Assembly (NCBI GenBank): GCA_009792885.1
Contig: WMCF01000035.1
Location: 3,271,917 to 3,335,916, forward strand
DNA from: Eremophila alpestris peregrina
Lineage: Eukaryota; Chordata; Aves; Passeriformes; Alaudidae
DNA: 64,000 nt
Direction: 5' to 3'
The position numbers were made by a program, and so were the translations under genes. Below, piece by piece: positions 49,560-60,180 of the stretch (positions are counted from its first letter, which is position 1; each line of letters starts with the position of its first letter). The notes under the pieces were generated by a model that was not told where the DNA came from, did not search any database, and saw only the letters and a program-made list of their open reading frames with translations.

Positions 49560-49870
49560 ATTGGGCTAGTGATGGAATTAATGAGGCTGGTGCTGCTGCA
49601 GTATGCTGAGCACGCTCAGCTCCTTGGATGCTCTTTGTCTGCAGCGAGGCTCTTGTCTTTCAGAGCTGGCTGCCGCTCTGTCTCCAGGGCTGAGCCGGGA
49701 TCAGATAATGAACAGCGTATCAGTGCAGCGGAGGGGGTAGGGGGTGATGGGAGAAGACTTATTATTCCTTCACTCTCAAACAAAACAAAATCATTGAACT
49801 GTCAGGGTCATTAAGGACCCTGGGGTTGTCATGGAAACGACCTTTGGGGGTTTATGGCTGTTAATGCATG
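49560..49870. promoter_or_regulatory. CpG cluster with RFX-like X-box; candidate promoter or enhancer
   Basis: About six CpGs fall within 49608-49735 in a window where CpG is rare, next to GCTGAGCACGCTCAGC (49604-49619), a near-perfect palindrome. Downstream lies GTTGTCATGGAAAC (49825-49838), close to an RFX X-box. GGGTCATTAAGGACCC (49805-49820) is a small dyad overlapping a nuclear-receptor-like half site. An 81-codon plus frame (49569-49814) crosses the block but shows no domain. It could be a short alternative first exon, an unmethylated enhancer, or chance. Confidence 0.35.
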
Positions 49871-50309
49871 AGTGACTGTCTGTATTATATGTGTGTGGAA
49901 GGGGTCACCGTTTTCTTGGTGGCTTCTAAAAAAAGCTGGATTGGATGGCTAATGTTCAGAAAGGAATCTCTCTGCTCTGTGGTGTGACTAACTATTTTGA
50001 ATGTAGCAGACTTTGAAGGGGAGGCGGAATAAAAAGCTTTACTGACAAATATTTAGACAGAAACATAATTACGCTTGAATTTTGTTTCAGTAGAAATGCA
50101 ACTTTATTTCCAAGTGTCAGAAAATAAAGTCAGACTCCGTAATCTTTTTAGGATACTTAAAAAGCTCTGAAAGCAAATAATTTTGCTTCAGATGATTTCA
50201 GGCTAGCACTACAGGGCACTACCTAGGGAAATGACAATAAATTTTAGAGCTGTCAAACCAGAGAGCAAAAAATGTTAATGTGCACACCTAATAAAATCTT
50301 CCCCATCCT
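49871..50309. other. Unique sequence, no gene recognised
   Basis: AT-rich spacer between the CpG cluster and a MIR-like relic. No open frame or repeat was recognised. Confidence 0.5.
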
Positions 50310-50412
50310 CATACAGACTTTTTGTATGACCTTGGGCACATCATTTAACTGTTGTCCTGTTCAAGTCAATGCAAACCATCAATTGACTTCAAATTTGTAA
50401 TAATGCTTGTTG
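50310..50412 (+). mobile_element. MIR-like (CORE) SINE relic
   Basis: TTTGTATGACCTTGGGCACA at 50321 followed by TCATTTAACTGTTGTCCTGT is a clear match to the MIR core ('tgtgaccttgggcaagtcatttaac.t.tctg'). The following AATTTGTAATAATGCTTGTTG may be its 3' part. Orientation is plus. It is the better of the two MIR-like relics in the window. Confidence 0.65.
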
Positions 50413-51889
50413 AAAGAAAGGACATTTGATTTTAAGAATGTGGGTTTAGGACTCTGAATATCCAGAAAAAGAAGTTACAGTGAGAGTACACCAAAGATAA
50501 TTTTTACCTAATTTTTTACACTCTCAAGTGGAAGTCATCGTGGCATTTTGCTTTATCAGCCACTCTCTACAGGCTGATTAACAATTAGATGGTTATACTT
50601 CAGTTTTCAGTAGAGACTACAGTGCTTGTCTCCATATAAAGAGAGGAAAGGAGGGGGAGGGGGAGACAAAGAGGCAGCAAAGCCTCTTTGGGATAATATT
50701 AATGATTCCCTTTACAGACAGTCAGGAAATACCACCAGAAGCCAGAAATACTAAAGGTGAGGAATAGTGGCAGCAGTTATTTTAATATTGTATGGAACTT
50801 AGTATCTATTCAGTTTGATTCTTCAGCTCTTTATTTTGGCAAAAAGTTCTGTGTTTACAGTATATTGAGAAAGCAGCTGGATTTTCCCCCTGCACACAGA
50901 CTAAGATAAATGAATGTGATTGCCAGGTTCAAACTGGAGGCAGAATTTTACTTATCTCCTGTTGTAGAGGAGGAAGCCTAAGTTTGGCCATGCTGAATTA
51001 CATATCCATGATTTCACATAGTGCTGTTTTGGTTTTTTGTTTGTTTGTTTGTGGGGTTTTTTTGGTTGGTTGGTTTTTTAAGTTTTCTTTAAGTTTTCTC
51101 AGGAAAATCAAATCATCTTTCTTGACTCTCACCTTTCTTCTGTAAAGGAAGAATAGCCACACTTTTGTATTTCATACATTCCTTGTAATAAAGATCGTAA
51201 TATACTCAGATAATCCATCAGAAGTGTCAAATTTGTTAAAATGTAAATCTGTAGGCTTTAAGAACTCTTGATTTGGTGTGCAATCCATGCTACTGGTCAT
51301 AGTATGTTCTTGATTTCTTATCTCCCATCCTTGCTTTTTTATTCTCTCTCTATTCCTGCTTTTTCAGCTCCTCCAAGCATTTCTTCTTGCTGCTTCACCA
51401 GGATCTCCTCAACCTGGCAACACACCCCACCCCTACCTGCAGATTTAGAGAGGCAGATTTGCTTCTCTCTAAATCGAAAATAGCACATTAGGAAATGCAT
51501 TTGGAAGTCAACCTTGAGCACCTTATCTTACTTAGTTTGCTTTCTCTCATCTTGTATCTAGGGAAAATTCTCACCAATCACCTTAATATCAAAGCTATCA
51601 GTATGCTGAGTTTCTTTGTGTCTGGTCAATACAGTAAACATTTGGATTTTTGCTGATCAGATCTATTCCTGGCCTAAGAACAGTTTCAGAAATAATTTTT
51701 TCTGAGCTAGGTACACTGGAAAAATTTGAATTGCACATAAATCTTACTGTATTTTTTACATTTGCTGAGAGCCTGCTAGTTTCCAAGAGCATTGGAAGTA
51801 ATGTAGAATCCAGACTCCCTCCTAGCATATGTTATTTATTCTCTTATAAGCCTGACTCCAGAAACAAACGTAATAAGGTAGACAAATAC
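50413..51889. other. Unique sequence with simple repeats
   Basis: Contains a purine tract at 50641-50675 (GGAAAGGAGGGGGAGGGGGA) and a T/G-rich simple repeat at 51026-51080 ((TTTG)n then (GGTT)n). No gene was recognised. Open frames at 51268-51521 and 51598-51895 lack domains and occur on both strands. Confidence 0.5.
51026..51080. repeat. T/G-rich simple repeat
   Basis: Three to four TTTG units are followed by GGGG, a T run and GGTT units. It is typical degenerate microsatellite sequence. Confidence 0.85.
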
Positions 51890-52130
51890 TCATAGAATTA
51901 CTGAGATTGAAGGAGAATGTCAGCACTACCATGGGTCCTTTGGCCCAAGCTCCCTGCTCAGGCAGGGTCATCCTAGAACACATTGCAGAGGATTTCATTC
52001 AGACAGTTTGGCTTCACACCCTCTCTGTACAATCAGTTCCAGTGCACAGTCACTCACACAGTAAAGTTCTTTCTCATATTCTGGTGGAACTTCTTCTTCC
52101 CATTGCCTCTTGTGTTACTCTTTTGTCCAC
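51890..52130 (-). mobile_element. CR1 LINE 3' end, diverged
   Basis: The plus strand shows antisense CR1 3' blocks in order: CATAGAATTACTGAGATTGA, CCCTGCTCAGGCAGGGTCAT, AGAACACATTGCAGAGGATT, AGTTCCAGTGCACAGTCACT, CACAGTAAAGTTCTTTCTCA and CCCATTGCCTCTTGTG. Bird CR1s read 'catagaat.gttgaggttgga...ccctgctcaagcagggtca..tagagcaggttgcacaggat...cacagtaaagaagttttttctca...cccattgcctcttgt'. The copy is therefore on the minus strand with its 3' end at about 51890. Several small deletions are present, and it is 5'-truncated at about 52130. Confidence 0.85.
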
Positions 52131-52454
52131 TGTTCTACAAGTTGCTGTACATTTAGATGCACCAATTTACTGCCCCTGTTACTTTTATTTTGGATAGGTG
52201 TTGAATGTTTCAACAGTTGAATAATTCAGACCATAGTATATTGCTAGACTTGTTTTGCTTTTTTTTTGTTTTTCAGTAATATTTTCCGCTCAGACTCTAG
52301 TTCAGTTAGAGTTTCAGTGAAGAACTCACCAAGGATAAAATTTGAGGAGAAATTGGAGCCACGGGTATCACTGGTGTAAACTGGGCTAGATCCCTCAGTT
52401 TCTCCTAACTGTGCTCATTTACCCCAGTTTATGATCTTCCTTGTTATTTTGCAG
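52131..52454. other. Unique spacer between CR1 and LTR
   Basis: AT-rich sequence with a T run near 52258-52270. Nothing was recognised. Confidence 0.5.
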
Positions 52455-52902
52455 TGTGGTGGGCTGACCTTGGCTGGATGCCAGGCATACAGCAATCCTC
52501 TCTATCACTCCCCTCCTCAGCAGAAGCAAAGGAAAACAAACGATTGATTCTCTACTTCCCATCAGCAGACAATGTACAACCCCTTTCCAGGAAGCGGAAT
52601 TTCAGTACGCATAGTGGTTGCTCTGGAAGACAAATATTGTTAAAACAAATGCCCCTCACCTCCTTCTTTCTCTTAGCTTTTATTGCATTTTCTCATTTTG
52701 GGTCAGCTCTCCTGGCTTTTTCTCCTCCCCAGATCCTGCCCACCCCAGCCTGTTGGTAAGGGGTAACTCTTGGATGCTGTGCCAGCCCTGCTCAGCAGGG
52801 CCAAATCACTGTGTGTTAGGAACACCTTTCTAGCTACCAGTGGGGCACAGCTCTGCAAGGGCACTGGGGGAAACAAATTCCATCTCAACCAGACCCAACC
52901 CA
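52455..52902 (-). mobile_element. Solo LTR of an avian endogenous retrovirus, partly deleted
   Basis: On the plus strand it begins TGTGGTGGGCTGACCTTGGC and ends CTCAACCAGACCCAACCCA. Both ends and internal blocks such as GGATGCCAGGCATACAGC, TATCACTCCCCTCCTCAG, GGTTGCTCTGGAAGACAAAT and CACCTTTCTAGCTACCAGTG match a common bird LTR that I know in this (antisense) orientation. The retroviral sense is therefore minus. TGCAG (52450-52454) and TGCAC (52903-52907) flank it and form a probable 5-bp target-site duplication with one mismatch. Two family segments appear missing: one between the CTTCTG end and the GAGGAGGGGAGTGATAG end (U5/polyadenylation side), and one upstream of the AATAAAAGC block (near the promoter). 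The AGATC-TGCCCACC part resembles the LTR at 8026-8579, so the two families are related. No internal viral genes flank it. Confidence 0.85.
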
Positions 52903-55274
52903 TGCACTTCCATGGCAGCCCAAGGGGAACTTAGCACAGTAGTACCATGCAAACCAACCAGGATGAAAAAAGATGATACTCATTTTCTTTCTCGGTCTAA
53001 AGGGATTACTTTTGTAATTACATGAAGTTCTGAAATGCCCTTAGATTTGTTCAGTGCCAGGGAATCTGAATTTACATCAAATGCTGCATAATTCATATGG
53101 CACGGACAGCAATTATGAGTTAATTGAGGGGGTAATGTTTAAAAAAAGGCACATTATGAAGAACGTCAGGAATGTTGGAATGAAAAAAGGCTCTTCAGCC
53201 TTTTATTATTTATTAAATAAATTATATTTATTTATAATGTTATTTTATTTAAAATAATAGTGGCTGTCTTTTGAAGGATGCAGGAGAACCCTATGCTCCC
53301 TGCCTCTGTACCATTTTTTGTTTAGGCAGCATCTGATACATTACTTTTTTCTGGAATAAGTAATTCCAATGTCTGCTATGAAATTATTCCTTTCCATTTT
53401 ACACACTGTTCTAAAATGTGTGTTTGATTATCTCTCAGCAGCAACCATAACCTTAAAATCAGATGTACTCCAGTTAATACAGTCCTCTTGATCCTTTCTC
53501 ACCTTTCAGATTATAGGGATTAAGCACTATAAACTACCTATACTGTCGCTGCTTTTGTTCCTACAGTCAACAGAGTCGTCACTTTTCTCTGTACCTTCTC
53601 ACATGTTATAATACCTACTTTTGTACAGCTAGCTTGAATGGTTCACTGGTAATCTGAACAGTTTCTGGCCTGTTTCCATGCCTTTGGATAATGAGGACCT
53701 TTAGCACCGTTAAGAAAATGTTTGTGTTTTGCATTTCAAGTGCTACTGTGCCAACACGAACTATGGAGGAAATCCACCTCACCTCCACAAAGCCAATGTC
53801 ACCAGGCTTTCAAAGAAACTCTAAGTGGAGGCAGGGAAGTGAAATTCAAATATCCCAGTCTATAGGCAGGCCACAACAGGACTATAACAAAGGATCTTGA
53901 CATCTGTTATTTCATTCTTGAGGCCAGAAAAAAAGGTTGGGGCCACTCTGTGTTACTGGGCTGGTCCTTGGGATTCCTTCCCTGAGTTGCTTTCCTGCTG
54001 CCCCTGCCATGCCAATTTACTGAGGTCTCCAATGAAGTTCCCACTTGTAGCGTGCAGGATACATGAATCCACATCATTTGCAGATCATAATATCCTATGC
54101 TGCTCTATTGTCTGCACAAGCTGATAGGAAAGGCTGTATTTTCACATCAATCCTCTGAACCTGCTATTTGAAAAGAAGGAAATACTCCTGGTGGTTAAAA
54201 ACAAGCACACACTTCTTCTTAAACTTCAGTATGTGGCCGGATCAGTTTTTGTGCAGATTTGAAGTGGACTGGGTTCAATTTTAAAATTACCTGTCACTTT
54301 TCAAAGAGAGTTTAGATTTTAAATTTAATTTTGCATTTAAAACATTGGCTGAAATGTACAGCAACAGAAGTGTCAATTCAAACATTTTTTTGTTGCTTTT
54401 GTTTTTTTGTGTTTTTTTCAAAAGTCCATTTTAAAGTCTGTGATGTTGTAATTATATCGTACTTAACAAAGAACTTATCCATTCAGCCATGGCACGTACA
54501 AGTGTAAGAATTTGCTTTGATACTTTAAATGACTTTTAATCTAAAACATATGAGATCAAGAAGTCCACACTAAAAAACCAAGGTAATTTCTCCAATACTA
54601 GTGTGAATAAATTAGTGGCAGGAAAAAAAAATGTGGCTAAGTTGCATGTATGAGTTATCTGGGATGCAAACCATGCCCTCCACTGTGGCTGACACTGGGT
54701 GTGTGTGTGTCACAGTCTGAGAGGCTGTGCTTCCATCAGAAGATTTGTTGGATACACTTGGAAGACTCAGGAGCTGAGGGGCAAAGGAGAGAAGAGGCAC
54801 CTCAATTAGCTTAATTTAGTAGTATAACCATGTCACACACATGGATAATTACTTCATTACTATTAGTGATCCATGCACCAAGATAGGCCAGTGCTGCTGC
54901 CTGAAACAAAAGTGACTCAACTCTCACATGTCATCAGACTATGCAGCACAACTACCCAGGAATGTTCACAGGGAGTTTCTCTCTCAGCTTTTTTTCTCCA
55001 CACCTCAAAATCTTCTTCATTTATCCTGAAAAAATTAATTTAGAAGCCAACATTCTTACTGTACTCTTTCTTTTCTAAGTCATATCAAGAATTTCTATAT
55101 GGCACTTAGTTGGTTCAAAGGCCAAAGGCATCCTGATGTCTATGGTTTTTTCTCCCTGATATTAGTGTTTCCTTTCCTGATATTCCCTTTGGTGCAGGGC
55201 CTATTTCTTACTGGGATTTTTATCTCAATTCAACCCTTGTTTCCCAGATTTGTCTAACAGCTTGTTTGAAGACA
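52903..55274. other. Unique AT-rich sequence, no gene recognised
   Basis: Includes a nearly pure A/T stretch at 53200-53255 and a (GT)6 run at 54699-54710. No exon or repeat end was recognised. Confidence 0.5.
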
Positions 55275-56060
55275 AAGGAAATGTGGTAGTTCTAATCCTT
55301 CTGGCCTTCAGTACAGCATTTGGTGCCACCTGGGAAATTATTGGTGAAGGCAGGTGAGATGGGGATTAGAGCAAGGACTGTGAAGTGGATAAAGCACTGG
55401 CTAAAAAGAAGAGACAGAGGGTTATGCTGAAAGGGGAAGGAAGGCTACAGTCAGTTAAGTCCTCAAGGACCACTCTTAGGACTAATATTAATTTTTTTTA
55501 ATGACCCGGACACAGAAAATAGACACAAGCTTATGGCACTTGATGAGAAGTGGATAAGGGATTCTTAAAAGCAGGAGGTTAAGAATGTCACAAGAGAACT
55601 GGATTATGGTCTGTAGAGGTTTAATTAATTGTTCAAATTGTGAAGCAGCAGTTCATATTGTAATCTAGAAGAAATACAAATGGAAACAATGGAGAAGGAA
55701 AAATTCTCATCTTTTCAGTTGATCACGGTAGAGGTATGAATCACCAGTGAACACTGCTGTGGAAAAGGTGTGGCCTGAGGATGGGTCTGGAAAAATAATT
55801 CATATAGGCAACACTGATAGTGTTGAAGATTTCTTTTGGAATGATGAGCACATTGGTCTCTTAGGAAAGAAAGATTATTCCAAAGTATAACAGAAAATGT
55901 TTACTGGAATGAACAGGAACACTTACATACTGTTGCACAAGGAAAAAACACCTTGATTTATTCAGCCTGATATAATGTTCTTTCTGCTAGAAGGAAAGAC
56001 TGGAAAAGAAAAAGTACTATTTGCCTTTAGAGAGAATACTGATACAAATAGGACTGAGTA
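55275..56060 (+). mobile_element. Ancient CR1 LINE relic, reverse-transcriptase region
   Basis: The strongest match is at 55355-55520: GATGGGGATTAGAGCAAGGA, GTGAAGTGGATAAAGCACTG, GCTAAAAAGAAGAGACAGAG, GTTATGCTGAAAGG and TTAATGACCCGGACACAGAA. The blocks are in the order seen in old amniote CR1s ('gatgggtattagtgcaagaattgtaaggtggataaagaactggctaaa...'). Further on, GTTGATCACGGTAGAGGTATGAATCACCAGTG (55720-55751), GCTGTGGAAAAGG and ATTTATTCAGCCTGATATAA fit later parts of the same element. The sequence is diverged, with many stops and indels. It resembles the turtle/crocodile-type lineage more than the younger bird CR1s here, suggesting an old insertion. Ends are approximate. Confidence 0.65.
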
Positions 56061-59000
56061 TCATATGTTTTAGAAATTAAAAGGACTCTTCTGAAGCAGT
56101 TGTCTTAGCATTGTAAAGGAGTTGGGAAACTTTGGTGGCTTTTAACTGAGACTGGATTGCTTTATATTTGTGTTTTGCATTACCTCTGAAAAAAAGTCCC
56201 TTCCTGCTTAAGTTTAGTAGCATAAGGTCATAGTGTGGAGACTAATTGATGAAGTCAGATCCTCTCTAGGCCCTTGTTCTCTGGAGCTGACATGTTGATG
56301 CTTTTGGTCTTGTCTAGTACTGGAGGCTGGTAAGCCTGAATAGCCTGACTTGGTTCATCACTATATTTGTGCAGCACCAGTCTGGAGTTCTTGCATTGAG
56401 CATATTTTCATTTTTTGGTTAATTGCAGTGAGGCCATTTCAGCACTTCTCAATAATTCTCCATTTATTGACTGCAATAAAGACTAGAAATGATGTTGAGT
56501 TGTTAAGACAAACATAGATTAGTGACAATAAGTCACTAATCATCTCTCCTGATTTAGTGACTACCATAATGATTTGGGAGATCTTGAAGAGTGGCAGGAA
56601 TGGGTAAGTGCTGTGAAAATCTTCACCAAGGAAGGACTGATGCAAGAAGCAATAATTTCAATGAACACTGATTTGGAGCTGTAACAGCAGCAGTTTTTAA
56701 GGAGTTTTGTATGTTTGTTTTTTCCACTTATGCTAAGCCAGTTTATACATCTTCCTGAATCTTTTGCTTTCCCTCTAAAATTGTAACATCTTTTAACTTT
56801 GGCGTCACAAAGCCATTGAGTAAATAAGTAGGGGAATTTTAATAAAATATATTTGAATTGGTATCATTATCTAGAAATCTGCTTGCACTGAGTACTTCTC
56901 TGTGTTCTGTTGTAAAGGACATGAAAGAGATTGTCCGTGAGAATGGGGAGTAAAGGCTGAGTTCCATGATTAAACCCTTCCTGTTCCCCGTGAGGATAAC
57001 AAATAGACTGTTTCCTTCAGACTCACTTGCTGTTTGAATCCAGGCAGCAGGGTTATCCCTCTGTCCAGTTAGCAGCAGCAGGTCAGCCACAGAGAGGGAG
57101 AAAGGGCACACTCCCACACTTCCCACAGCCAGCCATGCTTGTTGAGCCGGGGCAAGAGCCCCTGGCTGCAGCTGGCAAAGCACAGAACACCTGGAGCCAG
57201 GCCTCAAGAGAACAGCAGTGAGATCAGGTCTGTACCAGCACCTTGGCTCAGGACAAGTAGTACAAGAGGAATGAAAAGGCAGAAACTGTCTGAAAGGAAG
57301 AGACTAGAGAAACAAGCTCTTGATCAGGAAGATAAATGTAGGATCTCATCAGCATTCCGGAGCTCGGTGCTCTCCTGCAGGCCAGTGCAAGGCTGCTCCC
57401 AAGAGAGGAAGCAGATCAACTAGCCTGTTTAATCCCTTCTTCTGGGTAGTTCAGAGAAAACTGCCTGGCCTAGGTGAGAAATAACAGACCTCTGGAAGGG
57501 TGTCTCTAGTCTTGGTGCATGATCAGACCAATCACTGAATGCTGAGTGCAACTGAGCATAAAAGAATGATAGTAATTTCATTAGAGTTGCTTTCCCTTAA
57601 AATAATTTTAGCTGCAATATTAGCTTAGAAAAAGGTAGATCAGGGTATTATATATTACTGGGCCAGTATGCTAAAATGGGTATATTCTTTCTTGTACCCA
57701 GGCTAATTCACAGCCAGCTCAGTTTATTTGGCTGAACACTGCAACACAATATACTGTAGCGTCTTAAGGATCAGACCAGCCTTGGACTATATAAATGGTG
57801 ACTTTAGTGTTCATAAAATTCAATAATAAATTCCTACTCATATAACTTTATTAGTTGAATCATGTGAAAGACATGCCTTTGAGCCAGGGCAGGTGTCTGT
57901 TTTAGTTCTGCAGCACCATGCCATCAATATAAAACACAGCACAGTAAATTCAAAACTTCCCTGAGGATCATATCCAGCACCAGTGATTCATTAACTCAGG
58001 CCTCATACTGGATGGGAACAGATTAATACAGTAAGAACAAAGGTGCCAGATGTGTAGTTTCTTGGCCACGTTTTAAAGTCTATGTGTCAAAGACCAGAAT
58101 TAAAGGAAATGTTTGACCTTTATTCCTTAAGTCCCAGAAAAAAGACTTCTGGCTAGTTTCCTTTACGTATGGCAATGCTGAAAAAAGGCTTATGCAATTA
58201 AAAACATTTTACATTAAAAAAATATAATTACTTTATAAGGAGTGAGTGTTACTCTCTTGTGGCAGATAAAATAGGTTTCAAGGCTTGCAGAGACTGGGCA
58301 CATGCTCACCTTTACACATGTGAGCAGGTACTGAGAACAAACAGAAACAGCAAACTGCTCTGGTGAATGACACGTCTTCAGGACAGAAACCAAGACCTGG
58401 CCATGCTCAGTTAAAGAATAAAGTTCCTCTACTGGGATCAAAGGCCAAACTTTCAATTAGGTGTTGAGCCATGGCTTGTGGCCTCACCTTATTAATGGAG
58501 CTTCTGAAGATAACTGGGAGTCAGTGGCAAGTTTTTATGCAGAGCAAGTTATCATGTTCTCTCTGTCTAGCTACCGAGTTCAACTCTTTTGTCATGACTC
58601 TTCATTGAGATTTTTCCTATTTTCAGTATAGTTCAAAATAATGAGAGATTCAAATAACTAGGAAATATAGCTTTTAGGTAGGAATTAGCAAATGGCTTGA
58701 TACAAGTTGATAAATTGCTTTAATTCAAAACACAGTAAATAAGTAACAAAACTATGGTGCTAATGTATTTTAAAAGATACTGGCTTTGTGCCTGCACAGG
58801 TTGGTTGTGTGAAATCTGGTGCTTTCATGTAGGTCACTGTCAGTAGAGCTATAACAAATGAGCAGTTCTGTGTATGCAAGACAACTACAGGCTGGAAATT
58901 TAGTGGAACATGGATGCTGAAAGGCACATTCCTTCCTGCTTCTGCAGTGCTCCTGAGCTCAGGTGTGGTTTGAAACTGAGCAACACTACAGTGACTTTTA

Positions 59001-59869
59001 TGGGGTCAAAAGACTCACAGGAATGTTAAAATAATCCAGTAGCAGACAGACTGCTGAAGACCATGGTGCCAGCAAACAGGCGACAGGTTCATCTGTGATT
59101 TACATAAAGTATAAATTGATTAACCCTGAGAGCCCTGTGGGGATTACTCTGCAGATAAGTAATTTCTCATGCTGATATGTAAGCTCTTCCTTTCCTCTGG
59201 GTCACTCCCAAGTGCCTTGAGCATTATTCCTTTGATGTTCTTCCTACAGCAGAAAGACATCTCAGTCCCCTCTTGATTCTGCACTGCTGGTGACCACCAC
59301 GGTGCAGGCTGACTGTGGCCTTGCCCCTTGGGAGGGCAGCTGGGGGTGGCAGCCAGTGATGCTGTTGCCAAGAGCCAAAGCAGTGGCCTGGGCACAGTGA
59401 GATCCTCCCACCACAGGCTCTCCCACCTCTGTGTGCAAGGATTTGCAGGAGAGATGGGAAGTGGGTCTGGTTTGGCTCTCGTGACAAGCAGTAGGCCACT
59501 CTGAAGATAGTATGGAAATACAACAGCCTGTTCACATGAGCAGTCTGAAGGCTTCTATGAACCGATGCTATTTCATGCACTAGCTGGTTTCAGGCTTCCC
59601 CTGGTGCCTGTCTCTTTTCTCTCTTTCCAAACACAAGTTGAAATTTAGGTCTTGCCCACAGAATTCAAACAGAGAAACACTGCAAGTGGATTGTTTTTCA
59701 AGGTCCTCAGAATAAAGTTGACTGAAAGGTTTGCCACTTAGTATTTCTCATTTCACAGCTTGATTTAAAATGCCTTATATGACAAAATGTGAAAACATTT
59801 GAAAAAATGAAGGTATTATAATAGAAATAGTAATTATTTTTCTTTGGATAATATTTCCTTTAATTTCCT
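56061..59869. other. Unique sequence, no gene recognised
   Basis: Contains the hairpin at 56517-56541 (listed separately). A GC-richer patch at about 57020-57420 is open in overlapping plus and minus frames and has no domain. A second GC-richer patch at 59260-59480 has two overlapping minus frames. Coding is not supported in either. Confidence 0.5.
56517..56541. repeat. Perfect 10-bp inverted repeat with 5-base loop
   Basis: GATTAGTGAC (56517-56526) and GTCACTAATC (56532-56541) are exact reverse complements around AATAA. A third related word, TTTAGTGAC, follows about 15 bases downstream. This spacing suggests a clustered protein-binding site as readily as an RNA hairpin. The GTCACTAA-type word recalls nothing specific to me. 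Confidence 0.85.
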
Positions 59870-60180
59870 AGGGTATGCTGGATTGTGTGTTTATGTAACC
59901 AGACATTCAATATATTCCAGATCTCGTTATTATAACTCTAATGACTTGTCCCAATAATTTGCTGCCAGTATGTAATAGTGCTTATATATAGACGTGGGTT
60001 AGAGCTAATTGCCACACAGTCCTTTTTATTAGGGCTCACAGATTAGTGGCCCACCCAGGTTTATGAAAAATATACACATTTACAAGCATGTTGATCTGAT
60101 TAAGGCTGAGAACAAGTCCTTCTGAACATAAATACATGTAAATCTGCAAATAAATAAACGTTTAAAAAGAAGTGACTTTT
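59870..60180. promoter_or_regulatory. Candidate conserved non-coding element
   Basis: Even, repeat-free composition with several factor-like words: ATTCAATATATTCCAG, AACTCTAATGACTTGTCCC, GTTAGAGCTAATTGCC, TTTTTATTAGGG, GATTAGTGGCCCACCC and CTGATTAAGGC. TAAT cores recur and no frame is open for long. The texture resembles vertebrate enhancers. This is an unaided impression; no alignment backs it. Confidence 0.25.

Noticed and set aside
57027..57423. GC-richer patch with open frames on both strands
   Set aside because: No domain, splice structure or repeat could be recognised. The composition alone explains the frames.
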